Assembly: GCA_019188255.1 (NCBI GenBank)
Contig: JAETXT010000002.1
Location: 4,278,001-4,342,000, forward strand
Source: Verticillium longisporum
Lineage: Eukaryota > Ascomycota > Sordariomycetes > Glomerellales > Plectosphaerellaceae
Direction of reading: 5' to 3'
Length of the DNA stretch: 64,000 bases
Below, piece after piece: positions 1-11,094 of this stretch (within the stretch, counting starts at the first letter, position 1; each line of letters begins with the position of its first letter). The position numbers and the translations under genes are program-made. The notes beneath the pieces were generated by a model, which did no database searches, was not told the DNA's origin, and was given only the letters and a program-made list of their open reading frames with translations.

Positions 1-166
1 GGTGGATGTTGGGCGGCAGCCGGGAGCTGGCCTTGTGGTGGTTGAGGTGGTGATGGAAGAGGACTGGCGAGACAGAGGTTGGGGTCTGAGGCGGTGAGGC
101 GGGATCCATGCCCCCACTGCCCGCTGCCCCGTTGGCGATCTTGAGGTTTGGCGTCGTGGGCCGCAT
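1..166 (-). CDS. N-terminus of an unrecognised protein, cut by the window edge
   Basis: A minus-strand ATG at 166-164 opens 55 codons without a stop and runs off the left edge. The peptide begins MRPTTPNLKIANG and continues Pro/Ser/Thr-rich with a His-rich patch (FHHHLNHH), then SSRLPPNIH. Third codon positions are mostly G or C, as in the neighbouring genes, and this low-complexity composition is common at the disordered N-termini of fungal regulatory proteins. I do not recognise the family. The long upstream gap, with pyrimidine-rich tracts on this strand, fits a promoter and 5' leader for it. Confidence 0.5.
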   Translation of the reverse strand, partial: MRPTTPNLKIANGAAGSGGMDPASPPQTPTSVSPVLFHHHLNHHKASSRLPPNIH

Positions 167-3100
167 GTTTCTAGCGCTAGACAAGGTGGGGGGAAATGCC
201 TGCTTTGAAAGAGCGTCGGCGTTGCGCCAGGGGCTCGGCAATTGGTTTTTGTTCTGTGGAGGAGAAAATGTGCCCAGTGACAAACGTATGTGCAAGTCGG
301 TGTCGGGGTGGTATCTGACAAGTCGTCCCCGACGGGAATCGTGATCTTCGGGCGCCGGCGATCTTATCGGTGGCGCCTCGATAATTTTTGGGCGGGGGAG
401 GCGACCCAGGCGAAAAGGCGGGCGCGGGTGGTTATTCTCGGTGATGTGGGGTAATGATTTGTTGGCGGGGAGGGTTAAAGGTTACGGGTGGTAGACCAGT
501 TCAGTCCACTGTCCTCGCAACCTGGCAGTCCCGGGTCCCACCAGCGCGATAAACGTCCGGGAAGGATTTGGTGCGCTGCTGATGCGCAATTCTGTGCTGT
601 TTCTGTGTCTTGCGTGTTCGTAGGCTGGCTGAGCTGAGACGAAGCTGAGCTGATGCGGAGGGGTAACGCCCGTTCAAGGCGTCAGCACCCAGAGTAGAAA
701 CCTCCGGCAGGGAGAAGAGAATATTCGGTAGCGGCTGTTGGTTGTCATGATAAGCTCTGAGGTGAAGGCAGGGAATGTTCGTCCTGGGCGCGGGGTCAGG
801 AGAAGAAGCTCGTCTTTCTTTCTTACTGAGGTGTGCGCAAGAGAGAAAGAGAACTGCGACCTGGTCGTCGACGGTAACGTTGTTCGACGAGAAAAAAGGG
901 TGAAGAAGGGGAGAGGTGGTCGATCCCTCTTGTATCTTCTCTGAGTTCGGGAACAAGGGAGTGGGAGCCGGCCGCAGAAATAACACTTTGGCAGATGACG
1001 ACCTTACTGGTGGTCTGGTCCCTAGGAATTGGGGAGGGGGCGCGAGCAAGCAATGCTGCCGACAAGGAACGGCCTGGTCCGGATGTGCAGCAGGCAAGAC
1101 TCCACCGCGGGTAAGAGTGGTGGTGTTCAAAAAGGGTAGGGATGAAATGAGTTGCTGCAAACGACCCAAAGGTGGTGAATGGCGGAGAGGAGAGCAAACG
1201 AGGCGGGATAATGATAAAGAAGAAGTTTGACCGTCTCGTCAAGCCCGACGGAAAATCAGACGGAGGAGAAGCGAGATGCAGTTAATTTTGAAGCCACGAG
1301 TGGAATTTTTTGAGGCTGTGGAACAACAAAGCTATTGCCTGCTGCTTGCTGCGAGTTTCTGCGTGTTGCTGCAAGGTTTCGTGGGTTCGGCCGTGGGTAG
1401 GTGGTTCCAGACAGAAACGGGGGCCGCACTTCTGTGCTGGCGTTTCAAGCTGAAGACGGAGATGGCCTAAAGGACCACGATGATGATATTTCACCACGAC
1501 TTGTATGTGCCCAGGTCACTTGTGAACTGTTAGCTGACGTAGCGTCGGCTTTGACCAGGGATGTGTTGAATGAGGCACAGGATCCGGGGTCGCCGTCCTG
1601 ATAAGTTGGGGCCAGGCGAATATATCCTGCCGGGAGGTTCTCCTTTATGCCGGAATTAAGGGGGGTTTGAGTCGGGACTGCGCGTTGTGAATATGACCTT
1701 TAATGTGGGAGGGGGGGGGTACGAGACAGAGCTCAACGACAAAGAAAAAGAAGGGAAAAGGAAGAGAAAAAAAAGTCGAGCGGACAACGACGAGAAAAAG
1801 AGTCATCGCCAGCACAGCGCCTGCGACAGCGACAGCGACAACGGGCAGCGGCAACAGCAGCGCTCAGCAAGAGCCAACAGAGCAGCGGCATAGGGTAACG
1901 ATGGCAAGCGAAACGAGTGGCCGTCACAGGCGTGAATGGATGCGATGTGGGCGTCTACGGTCAGTCTCCGAGTCCTGTTTCGCTGGACGTCAGCCCATCA
2001 GCAACAAGCCATTTGCCTTTGGGCAGCAATGCTCCTTTCCCTTGCCTTGACTTGCGCACACCACCACCACTACCCTGGAAGGTAGAATGCCCTGGTAAAT
2101 TCCATGTTCGTGGTCAAAATCCCGGCCAGACCAGAACGGCCTGTGGTAATTTCAACGCAGATGCGCAACTACTCAGTTGCTCAGAAGATGCGAGCGAGCG
2201 GGCTGGTGCCGCCTCTCCCACCTGCATCTGCGCGAATGCGGATGCGCGGCCTCCTTTGGACGTTGCATGTAAAGCGTTCGTGGGTGGGCTGCCCCCCTCC
2301 CTCGAGGTATCAATTACCCACTGCGAGTGGTAGATAGCCAAGCAAGTTCCTGCGAGACTTCGCACCGCGCAAATGCGTGTATTTCAGTCATCGTCATCCT
2401 TATCGTCATTGGGATTCCGTGGAGGACGTGTCAGGGGTAAATGGCCATAATATTGGATTGGGCGCCGTCTCTTGAGCAAGCGGCGAGCTGCGTGCTTGTG
2501 ATTGCCTCTGAGGGATGAAATGTGCTGTCAATCGACATCGCACACCCTCATAGTCCGCTTACTCGAAGACGTACACCGCTGACGGAAAGTACTGGCCGAC
2601 GATCGTCCTCACGGCCTCTCCTGCTGCTGCGCCAGTATGAACAACACGGCAGGACTGGTAAGGCAGAATGCCACGCGACGGCAACGTGAAGGCCCGAGTC
2701 TCGACGAACCACAGGCACGGGGCCGTGTGCGTATGCTGCGCGAAAAGAAGACATTGGGGGCCAGCCCAAGTCTCAGGATAAAGACGCAAAAATAGGCGCG
2801 GTGCGTTGCAAGGCCGCAGCATGTATGCCCAATGAACGAGGATGGAGATGACCTCCCATCCAGCGATCTGCAAGAGGGAGGAGGCTGGAAGGTGGATTCT
2901 GGAGTGCTCGAACGTTCTCTCACCCAGCAGCCCGTCTGCGAGCCTCGTTTTGACGTAGCACCTGCCCGGCTACCTACCTATCATGCGTATGTACTTTAGG
3001 GGTATGCATCTGGGTCGCCAAGACTGTTCCTCATGATACATAGGTAGGTACCTTACATACATCCTGCTCTTCTTGAGGCTCCAGATCTCCTGATATCTTC

Positions 3101-3904
3101 CAAGCCACCTGGAACCATCAGAAACGCACAAAAACTGTCACTGAATTCGCTGCCATTACTTGACTCATCTGTCGACTTCCAGGACGCGGCGTCGCGGATC
3201 GCCCCCCCCTGTTCTTCCTGCACCTCCAGCGCACATTGCGCCATTGCGCATACCCCCAGGCCCCGCCCTACCCCTCCCTCGGCGCCAACGCGGACAGGCA
3301 ACGGGCGCGATCCATCCGTCTGCAGGTCCCGTTCCCGTTCTTCCCCTCCTTCGCCATATCATCGTCAACCCCTCACATGGACGCTACTTTCTATCGTGGC
3401 ACGCTCGCACATTGTCGTAACCGAGTTTCACGTGATAATCCCTCAATGTACCATCCCCGTCACATTGTGACGGCAGGAAAGCATGTGTGTTCCATGCGGA
3501 AACTCAACACTGCATTACTGCTATTTGCGAGGGTATTAAAGGCCCAGGCTCTGAGGGCCCATGTCTGACCCCTGCCTACGAAATCATGCCGGAGTCCCCA
3601 TGTCTCCTCCGCTCAACGCCATACCTTTCCCGAACGCCTTGACCATACTGTACCTCGTCGCGATGAGGAGGCGGACCAGAAATAAAAGAAACGCGGCAAG
3701 TGGTCCAGCTCCTTCCGTCACACACACCAATCGGCCATGTGATCCTTTTGTCGTGAGCTGTCAAGTACCGTCCTAGAATGTGAGGCGGCTTCCCTGCGAG
3801 CTGGGAACAGGGTTCGTGAAGCGCCTCTGAGTCGCTGTCGTTTTCGGCATGGGCTTCGTCGCCTTCGAATTGCGCCTCTGCTGCTTGCGTGGTGGGAGCG
3901 ACTC
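167..3904. other. Long intergenic region, no convincing gene
   Basis: The reading frames here are short, overlap on both strands and resemble no family I know. The stretch 1738-1781 is almost pure purine on the plus strand, so it is CT-rich on the strand of the gene at the left edge, as in many fungal promoters. A CGACAG-type imperfect repeat lies at about 1820-1870. TAGG/CCTA clusters occur near 2966-2985 and 3038-3056. The region probably holds the promoter and leader of the left-edge gene and the 3' flank of TAF12. Confidence 0.5.
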
Positions 3905-6260
3905 CTACTCGCCCTTGCCCGAAGTAACCTTGGCAGCCTGGATCGCACTCATCTTGGTAATCCAGGCGGGCGCCGGCTGCACCTTGCGAACAGTGCGCAG
4001 GTCGTCGGAAGAGTAGCCGGGAACCCGAATGTTGTACTTGCGCTCGAGAACAAGTTGAATGTCGCGGATCTCGAGCACTTTGGAGCCGCGTTCCTTGGCG
4101 TTACGGCAGGCGGCGTGCAAGACGTTATCCACGAAGCTGTCTGCCAAGGTCAAGACGTTCTGGGTTTTGTGTTAGCCACGCTCTTTCCTCGACGCCACGG
4201 CGCGTTCATGTACTCACCTCCTCCACCTCGGGACTGAGAAGATTGCCCTCCTGGCCCTCGGCTGTCCCGCCACAGACCTGGCGGACGAGCTCGTCAAGTT
4301 TCTTCTTGCTGAGAACGCGATCTCCCTCGGCCTCGTGCGAGAAGGCCGGAATCTTGCCGAGGGCAGGGTGTCCCATGACACCACCGGCGATGCCAGTGCC
4401 GCCGGTGTAAGTGGGACGGCCGGCACCAGCGTTATTGACCATGTTGACTGGCTGCGGGACCTGGGTCGCTTTTTCGGGCAGTTGCTTGGGTATGGGAAGC
4501 TTTGATTGCAGCGTTTGCGTCTGCTGCGTGGGTTGACCAGGGTGAGGCTGAGGATGTCCTTGCTGAGAGTTGCCAATGGCGCCAGAGCCCATAACACCTT
4601 GACTAATGGGCCCTGCCGATGAAGGTGTGCCTGCGCTAGGTTGGACAGGCGTGACTGCAACAGGTTGGGAGTTGACTCTCTGGTTCGCGCGAGAAACGGC
4701 AGCAGAGTGACTGAGTGCCTGAGTGCTCACTCCGGCCGCTCCCGTCTGAGGTGTCTGAATGCGCGCCGCGGCTTGCGTGGGTGTGCTTGCAGACTGTGGT
4801 TGGCCAGCAGTGCCAGCAACGGAAGCAACAGCGGTGTTGACAGGAGGCGGTTGAATGTGTTGGTTCTGCTGCGGCGGCGGGGCAGTCGTGGCGGGCTGGG
4901 CTTGAGGTGCAGGTTGTGAGTTTGCGGCAAGTGCCTGCTGGCCCTGAGGCTGCTGGGGCAGTTGAGATTGTTGTTGTTGGGTCGTCACCCCGTTGGCGAC
5001 AGGTGAAGCACGGCCCGTGGCATTCATCTGCTGCATCTTCGCTGCCTCGACAGCTGCCGAGGCCGCTGCTGGCTGTGCATTCTGTTGTATGCCTGACACA
5101 GGCTGAGGGGCGCTTGCTTGAGGAACAGCCTGTGCAACATTTGCAGCCCCAGGTGCGTTGGGATTGTTCTGCTGCGCAGGACGAGCCGCTGCAGCTGCGT
5201 TTTGTGCATTGGGGTTGGCTTTGCCGATCTCCTGTGTCTTCCTGAAGTTTTGAACAAACATCTGGGCCTCTTGAAAGACTTTCTGGCTGTGGTCTTTGCG
5301 AATTTGAATCTGCTTCTGTTCCTCTGGACCCAGAGGATTCCCCTTGTCCTGCCTATCCTTGACAGCAGCATTCAACTTTCGCAGGGTGTTTCCCATATGC
5401 TCCATCTGCATCAACGAACGCACGTAGCGCTGCTTTATGTCAGCGCTCCACTTCGCGGCCATCTCCGGGCCCTTTTCAACAATCTGTGGCGGAGGGTTGA
5501 AGGTCATTGACCGAATATGGTTCAAGATATGCTCTGGAACATTGGGTGGCTGCGACTGCTGTTGCTGCTGCTGCTGCTGTTGAGGCTGCTGCTGCTGCTG
5601 CTGAGGAGCCTGCTGTTGAGGTTGCTGCTGCTGAACTTGCTGCTGAGGTTGCTGAGCCTGCTGAGCCTGCTGAGCCTGCTGAGCCTGCTGAGCCTGCTGA
5701 GGAGGAGCCTGGGGAGGAGCCGAAGCGGCCGCGTTTGCGGCCGGTGCTGGACTGACATTCGTCGGAAGAGAGGCTGCCGGGTTCGCCTTTGGCGCATCGG
5801 GGGCATCAGGAGCTACAGCTGCCGTGTTTTGCGTGGCTGGCGTCTCTGCGGGAGCAGGTGGTGCGGGCGATGCGCTTGCTGCCGGTTGCGCGCTGCGTTG
5901 GGTCTGTTGTCCAGCCTGACCTTGCTGCTGGGCTTGCTGCTTCTGGGCCTGTTGCATCTGTTGAAGCCTGCGGGCCTGGAGCTTTCCCATGAGCATCTTG
6001 GTGAAGTCCTGGATCTTCTTCTTTGCGTCCTGGTGGTCCGATGTTTCCTCTCCGTGCGATTCCATCGTGTTCCACAATGACCTCAGACCACGTTCATATT
6101 TGAGCTTCTCTTCGTCATTGAGAACTGGCAGGTTGCGCATCATCTCCGGTCGGTACATTGTTGAGCGCTGGTTGTTCGCGGCAGCAGGGTGTCCAGCGGC
6201 GCCTTGCTGCGCGTTGGGCTGGGGCTGGCCCTGCTGCGCAGGCTGGCCCTGGGTGTTCAT
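3905..6260 (-). CDS. TAF12: TFIID/SAGA subunit TAF12
   Basis: TAF12 pairs with TAF4 (TFIID) or Ada1 (SAGA) through a histone fold, in the nucleus. Exon 1 is 6260-4218 and exon 2 is 4159-3905, with a 58-bp intron (GTGAGT donor). The product is 765 residues. The N-terminus has a conserved block ([24 protein letters not shown], quoted in part) at about residues 40-65. The middle is Gln/Ala/Pro-rich, with a poly-Q and AQQ repeat zone near 190-240. The C-terminal histone fold, about 650-745, begins [11 protein letters not shown] and crosses the intron into [14 protein letters not shown]. The fold end [13 protein letters not shown] is typical of TAF12. The gene is divergent from RPN3. The identification rests on the C-terminal domain and is firm. 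Confidence 0.93.
5651..5695. repeat. 9-bp tandem repeat coding for AQQ units in TAF12
   Basis: Five direct copies of GCTGAGCCT on the plus strand, read on the minus strand as repeated Ala-Gln-Gln. CAG/CTG-rich runs flank it on both sides (about 5559-5650). Such coding repeats vary in length between strains of other fungi. Confidence 0.85.
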
Positions 6261-7507
6261 GGCGATGATGTAGGTTGACGAAGTCGCGGAGATGTGAGTC
6301 GTATCGAGAGTAAATGCGTTCGTTGATTATATGTGTAAGATCGGGGTTGAGGATATGCTGGGGGCGCTGCCACTGATGACGGAAGAAATTGTCTACGGTG
6401 ATCGTCGAATGCTTGATTGAAGCTGGGAAAGGTTCACGAGAGGTCACAAACGCGACCGTGTGCCACCATCCTGGCCGATGCATGATTCCACAGTCCCCGC
6501 GGCTCTAGTGCCACATCTTAGTCAGGAGCCGGTATTTGTCTGCACCGCCACACAAGATGCGACACGGCTGTCTAGTGATCACATTGACAATACAGAACGA
6601 CTGCTTCAGCAGTACTTGGTTCAAATGTGCGATCACAAAAGATCCGTCTCGATCCCTTCCGTTGTCAATCTTCATACACCGAAGGTCCATATTCCTCGAC
6701 TTGCGTTTGTAGAGTACCTTCATGTTGGCCTCATCGCACGTTACAGCTTGAAATTACAGGTAGGGAGGAACCAACTTAAGGACAGGGAGGGAGGTGCTTT
6801 ATCAGCATAGCTCTCCCCAGCAAGGCAGCGACAGTAAACTGCAACGAACTTGCGAGCCTGAACACACAATGATCTAAGGTACGAGTATATTTTAAATGCA
6901 ATCACATATAAATAAATATGGCACTTGAAACGCTTCGTCCTCACCGCATCGCGCCCCAGACACGGCTCTCCATGTCTGTGGATTATGTAAGTCAGCTCTC
7001 GAGAGACAGCTCGGGCAGGCAGACAGGCAACATCGACAACGTCACCCACGGTCACTACAGCAGGAGCGACTGCCACTGGATCCGGCCCCAGTAATTTGCT
7101 GCGCTAGCTCTCGGTACGTACCCAGTACCTCGCTGCTGGGCAGCATCGCCGCACACAGCCCTGTACCCCCATCACCGCGCCCCCGTCGCACCTGTCGTGA
7201 CCTGGCCGGGCTCAATCTTTGAAGCTCGATGTTCCATCGCCTTCCTGCATCACAAGACAAATCAGCATCGACAGCACCAACACCACAACGAACCCCCATC
7301 AACGACAGACACCCATCCCCACCGTCTCGGCATCTGACTACCTTCAGCACGCCTAGGCGCCTCTATTCGCACTTATCCACGAAGACACGTGCTCCGATAT
7401 CGTGACACGCAGCCAGCTCCTACTGCCGGGCGCGCCTTGCAGTCGACTCGCCACGATCACCGAGTCACCAAGCAACCCAGAAACCATTCACAAAACCACC
7501 CGTCACT
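6261..7507. promoter_or_regulatory. Divergent promoter region between TAF12 and RPN3
   Basis: These 1.25 kb lie between two start codons facing away from each other, so they must hold both promoters and leaders. I see no coding frame with conserved content. An AT-rich patch lies at about 6885-6920 and a pyrimidine-rich stretch precedes the RPN3 start. No clear TATA box was found near either gene. Confidence 0.5.
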
Positions 7508-9385
7508 ATGCCAGGAAAGACCCCCAATAGTAACGGCAACAAGCCTACCCAGAACGGCTACAGGAGTACCAAAGATGTCGACATGAAGGACGCGAAGTCC
7601 AAGAACAAGAAGGGCGCCAAGGACGGCGACGAAGAGATGACGGTCGTGGTCCCCCTTCCAAGGGCACCAAGCAGCCCTCGACTCTGCCACCGCCGGATGC
7701 TGATGGTGATGTCGCTATGGGTGACGAAGAGAACGCCGACGACGCCGCCGCTGTCAAGGTTGATCCTGTCGTCCAAGCCGTGGCAGGTATGTGGCGACGT
7801 TGCTCTCTGCGAGCTCGGTGCATGTGACGCTGGTGCTGACGACTTGTTTACAACAGACATCAAGAGCAACTTTGCGCTGCTCGACCGTGCCGTTGCACTG
7901 TTCGATGCCCGATTCTCCCTCCGAGCGCTGAGGTCAATCTCGACTATCCGCAAACGCCTGACCCCAGACGTCATCGCCCAAGCAATTGTCGAAACCTTCC
8001 CCGCGACCGTCACATCTGGTAACGCAGCTAAACAGCTCCTTATTGCCATTGGTCGAGAGAGTCTGCCACTGGGCCAGTCTTCTGCTTCGGAGATGGAGGT
8101 CGACAGTGATGTCGCGAAGGCCGCCACCAAAAACGGCTCCAAGAAGGAAGTCAAGGAGATCATTCCCGAGGTTGACCTTTTCCTCGGTATTCTGATCCAG
8201 GTCCATCTCTTCGACACGAAGCAGTTCCAACGTGGTGCCGATTTCTCAAAGTACCTCTCGGATCGGATCCAATCCCTCAATCGCCGCACACTAGATTCGC
8301 TGTCTGCCAAGGTCTACTTCTATTATTCGCTTTTCTGCGAGCACCTCAACCCCAGCCGCCTTCTCCCCAGTCTCCCGTCGTTGCCATCCGCCCAACGCTC
8401 CTCGCTGCCCTGCGTACTGCGGTGCTGCGCAAGGACATTGACACGCAGGCCTCGGTCATTGTTCTGCTGCTGCGCAACTATCTCTTGACGTCTCACATTT
8501 CCCAAGCTGATCTCCTCGTCTCCCACACCCAATTCCCGGAGAACGCCGTCAACAACCAGGTTGCCCGCTTCCTGTACTACCTTGGGCGTATCCGCGCGGT
8601 CCAGCTGCGCTACACCGAGGCACACGAGCATCTCACTGCCGCGACGAGGAAGGCGCCATCGAGTGCCTGCGCGGCAGGCTTTTCAGCCACCGCTACGAAG
8701 CTCCTTTTGGTTGTGGAGCTGCTGATGGGTGATATCCCTGAGCGTTCAACTTTCCGTCAGCCTACTCTGGAGCTAGCGCTCCACCCGTACTTCCTGCTGG
8801 TGCAGGCTGTGCGCGTCGGTAACCTCGAAGACTTTGAGACCATCATCGCAGATCACGCTGACGTCTTCCGACGGGACGGCACATACACCTTGATTCTTCG
8901 TTTGAGGCAAAACGTTATCAAGACTGGTATTCGCATGATGTCCCTGTCTTACTCCCGAATTTCGCTGCGGGACATCTGCATCCGCCTCCACCTCGGAAGC
9001 GAGGAGTCGGCTGAATACATTGTCGCCAAAGCCATTCGCGATGGTGTGATCGAGGCTACCCTGGACCGCGAGCACGGATTTATGAAGAGCAAGGAGATTG
9101 GAGACGTCTATGCCACGCGAGAGCCGGGCGAGGCTTTCCACGACCGCATCCGTGCCTGTTTGGCTCTGCACGACGAGAGCGTCAAGGTAAGCTGATTGAA
9201 TCTCAGAATCCACCACTGTTGTGCTGACATCCGAAACCTAGGCTATGCGCTTCCCCATGAACCAGCATCGCCTGGAACTGAAGAATGCTCAGGAGGCTCG
9301 TGAGCGTGAGAGGGAGATGGCAAAGGAAATCCAAGAGGGCGACCTTGACGAGGATGACCTTGGCGGCGAGTTTGACGGCATGTAA
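7508..9385 (+). CDS. RPN3: 26S proteasome regulatory subunit RPN3, two apparent frameshifts
   Basis: RPN3 (PSMD3) is a PCI-domain subunit of the 19S lid. The exons are 7508-7786, 7857-9186 and 9242-9385, with introns of 70 and 55 bp. The start MPGKTPNSNGNK leads into a charged N-terminal stretch. Conserved text follows: DIKSNFALLDRAVALFDARF, FYYSLFCEHLNP, and the PCI end LRDICIRLHLGS with YIVAKAIRDGVIEATL. The C-terminus GDLDEDDLGGEFDGM is acidic. The frame breaks at about 7651-7655 and again at about 8350-8353. In both places one extra C restores the conserved reading, giving about 584 residues, the usual family size. Because everything else is intact, I take these as sequencing errors rather than decay. 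Confidence 0.92.
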
Positions 9386-10443
9386 TCGCTCTTGCGCTTC
9401 TTTTCTGTGTTACCTACCAAATTGCGCTCCTTCTTCGAATGCGCGAACCACCGATGCTGCGTAGGCCGTTTCTTTAATCCGTCAACGAGGACAGCTTTCC
9501 AGTGTCTGGCTCTTTAGGGAATAGATCATTCGGTTGGGAAAGATTCGAGGTGGCGCGAGGCAGGAGAACGAGAATGACAGGTGCGTCTGCTTCGGACAGG
9601 AGATGCGCGTGTGCGTGGTTCAACGGGTTGCCTATGTGCGCTCGTCGTGTACTAGATATGGCGAAGACGAGGGCTGCGTGAGCAAATCAAAGCTGCTATC
9701 ATTACGTTGTGCTGCAGTGTGGCACTGTGCAACTGTTCAACAGGACCGAAATCCTCCCGAGCCATGGCCCAATGTATTTCTTCCTAGGTAGTCATCGTAG
9801 TGGTGCTCCATGCTCTAGGACCCTATGGGCTGGGAGTTTTCTTTTCGTGCCGGTGGCCAGATCAAGGCGATTTGGCAGCGGGTGCCTGCATTAGTTTGAG
9901 ATCATTGGAACTCTTGACCTCGAGATCAACTGTTTGACAAAAGGGATGTGTATCTTAGCAGACATGGACTACGATTTTCACTTGTGAAGACCCTGGTGTG
10001 ACGAGGGCTCCATCTTCATCGAAGTTCGGCCCAATACATGTATGTTCTAGTTCTCCTCAGCACTTACCTAGACTGAGCGTGAAAAACATCTGATCGCTTT
10101 CAGAGTCTCCGAATCATGCCTAGCTGGACTATCGTAGGTCAGCTGCTACCGCGTGTGACAGCTCATCTCCATCCGACATGGACGGAAGCACCATGATGCA
10201 CTCAACTCCTCTATATCTGTACTCTCGCGTAACCGGCTTTCCGCTCTGGCCTCCCGAGGACCTACCAAATAGCACGCATAGCCGTTTCCCGGGATCGCGT
10301 CAGATCTCAAGCAGTCGGCCTCTTTCATACTTTAAAGGCACCCGCGGCCTCTGCCTCGAAGGTTCGCTCATTCCCAAACCCCATGCCTCCGTCCTCTCAA
10401 GCTCACATAACCTCTCGAACCCCAGGCAGGCATCACAATCAAA
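9386..10443. other. Intergenic, 3' flank of RPN3
   Basis: About 1 kb with only short, unrelated frames. The first part is the presumed 3' UTR of RPN3. The last 100 bases, rich in C and CT, precede a likely translation start at 10444. I see no RNA gene or repeat. Confidence 0.45.
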
Positions 10444-10955
10444 ATGGTGAGCCTCTTGCTCTTGACTCACAGTACATCATCCAACAGTAGACTGACCTTG
10501 CATTTCTGCGCCAGAGACTTGCCAGTCTGCTCCCCCTAACCCTCTACCCCCTCATCACTGCGTCCGAACCGGCATTTTGGTTCTGCACCGCCCCGCTCCC
10601 GCTCGCCCGAGACGCCCCAGGCCAAGCCGCCCTCCTGCGCGCCGCGGCAGCCTTCACCCGCCTCTACGGCGCAGAACCCCTGACGCTGGCGCCGGAGCAG
10701 GCGCAGATTGCGGTCTGCGACGGCCTCCTCTTCGGGCTGTGGAACGGGGCGGCCGAGCCGGCGACGGAGGATCCTGGCGGCCGGGTGCGCGCGACGCAGG
10801 CTGATCCGGGGATCGGGACGCAGTGCCTCGGTGCAGCGGATGGTGGCGAGGCTGGCGTGGCGGAGGATATGGTGCTGAGCTACATGTTTGGCGTTGCTGA
10901 AGACGGGTGGGAGGACTGGCGGGGCGGGCTGACCGAGGTGAGGAAGTGCGAGTGA
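10444..10955 (+). CDS. Probable small secreted protein, about 147 residues
   Basis: The frame 10515-10955 is open for 146 codons to a TGA but has no early ATG. An ATG in good context (CAAAATGG) at 10444-10446 is followed at once by a GTGAGC donor. A CAG acceptor at 10512-10514 joins that ATG to the frame, giving MRLASLLPLTLYPLITAS, which reads as a signal peptide, then EPAFWFC. The mature part has four cysteines (WFC, AVCDG, TQCLG, RKCE) and is Ala/Gly/Asp-rich with strongly GC-biased codons. I do not recognise the family. The first coding exon would be the start codon alone, so the model is less certain than its neighbours. Confidence 0.5.
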
Positions 10956-11094
10956 TCAACGACGTGAGAGCAAGATGAGGACGCAGGGAGAGAAGCGTAC
11001 AGGTTCTGAGAACAGGGGCACAATCGAATGCTAGCGCAACGCATGCTGACAACGCTTCATTACTTCATGTCTATCGCTTCGACTCTAATTACAA

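Noticed and set aside
501..1242. Overlapping ORFs of 100-220 codons on both strands near the left end
   Set aside because: They overlap in conflicting frames, are rich in Arg/Ser/Pro as expected from random GC-rich sequence, and show no family motif.
5517..6080. 187-codon plus-strand ORF rich in Leu opposite TAF12
   Set aside because: It is the complement of the poly-Q/AQQ coding region, and TAF12 on the other strand is clearly the gene.
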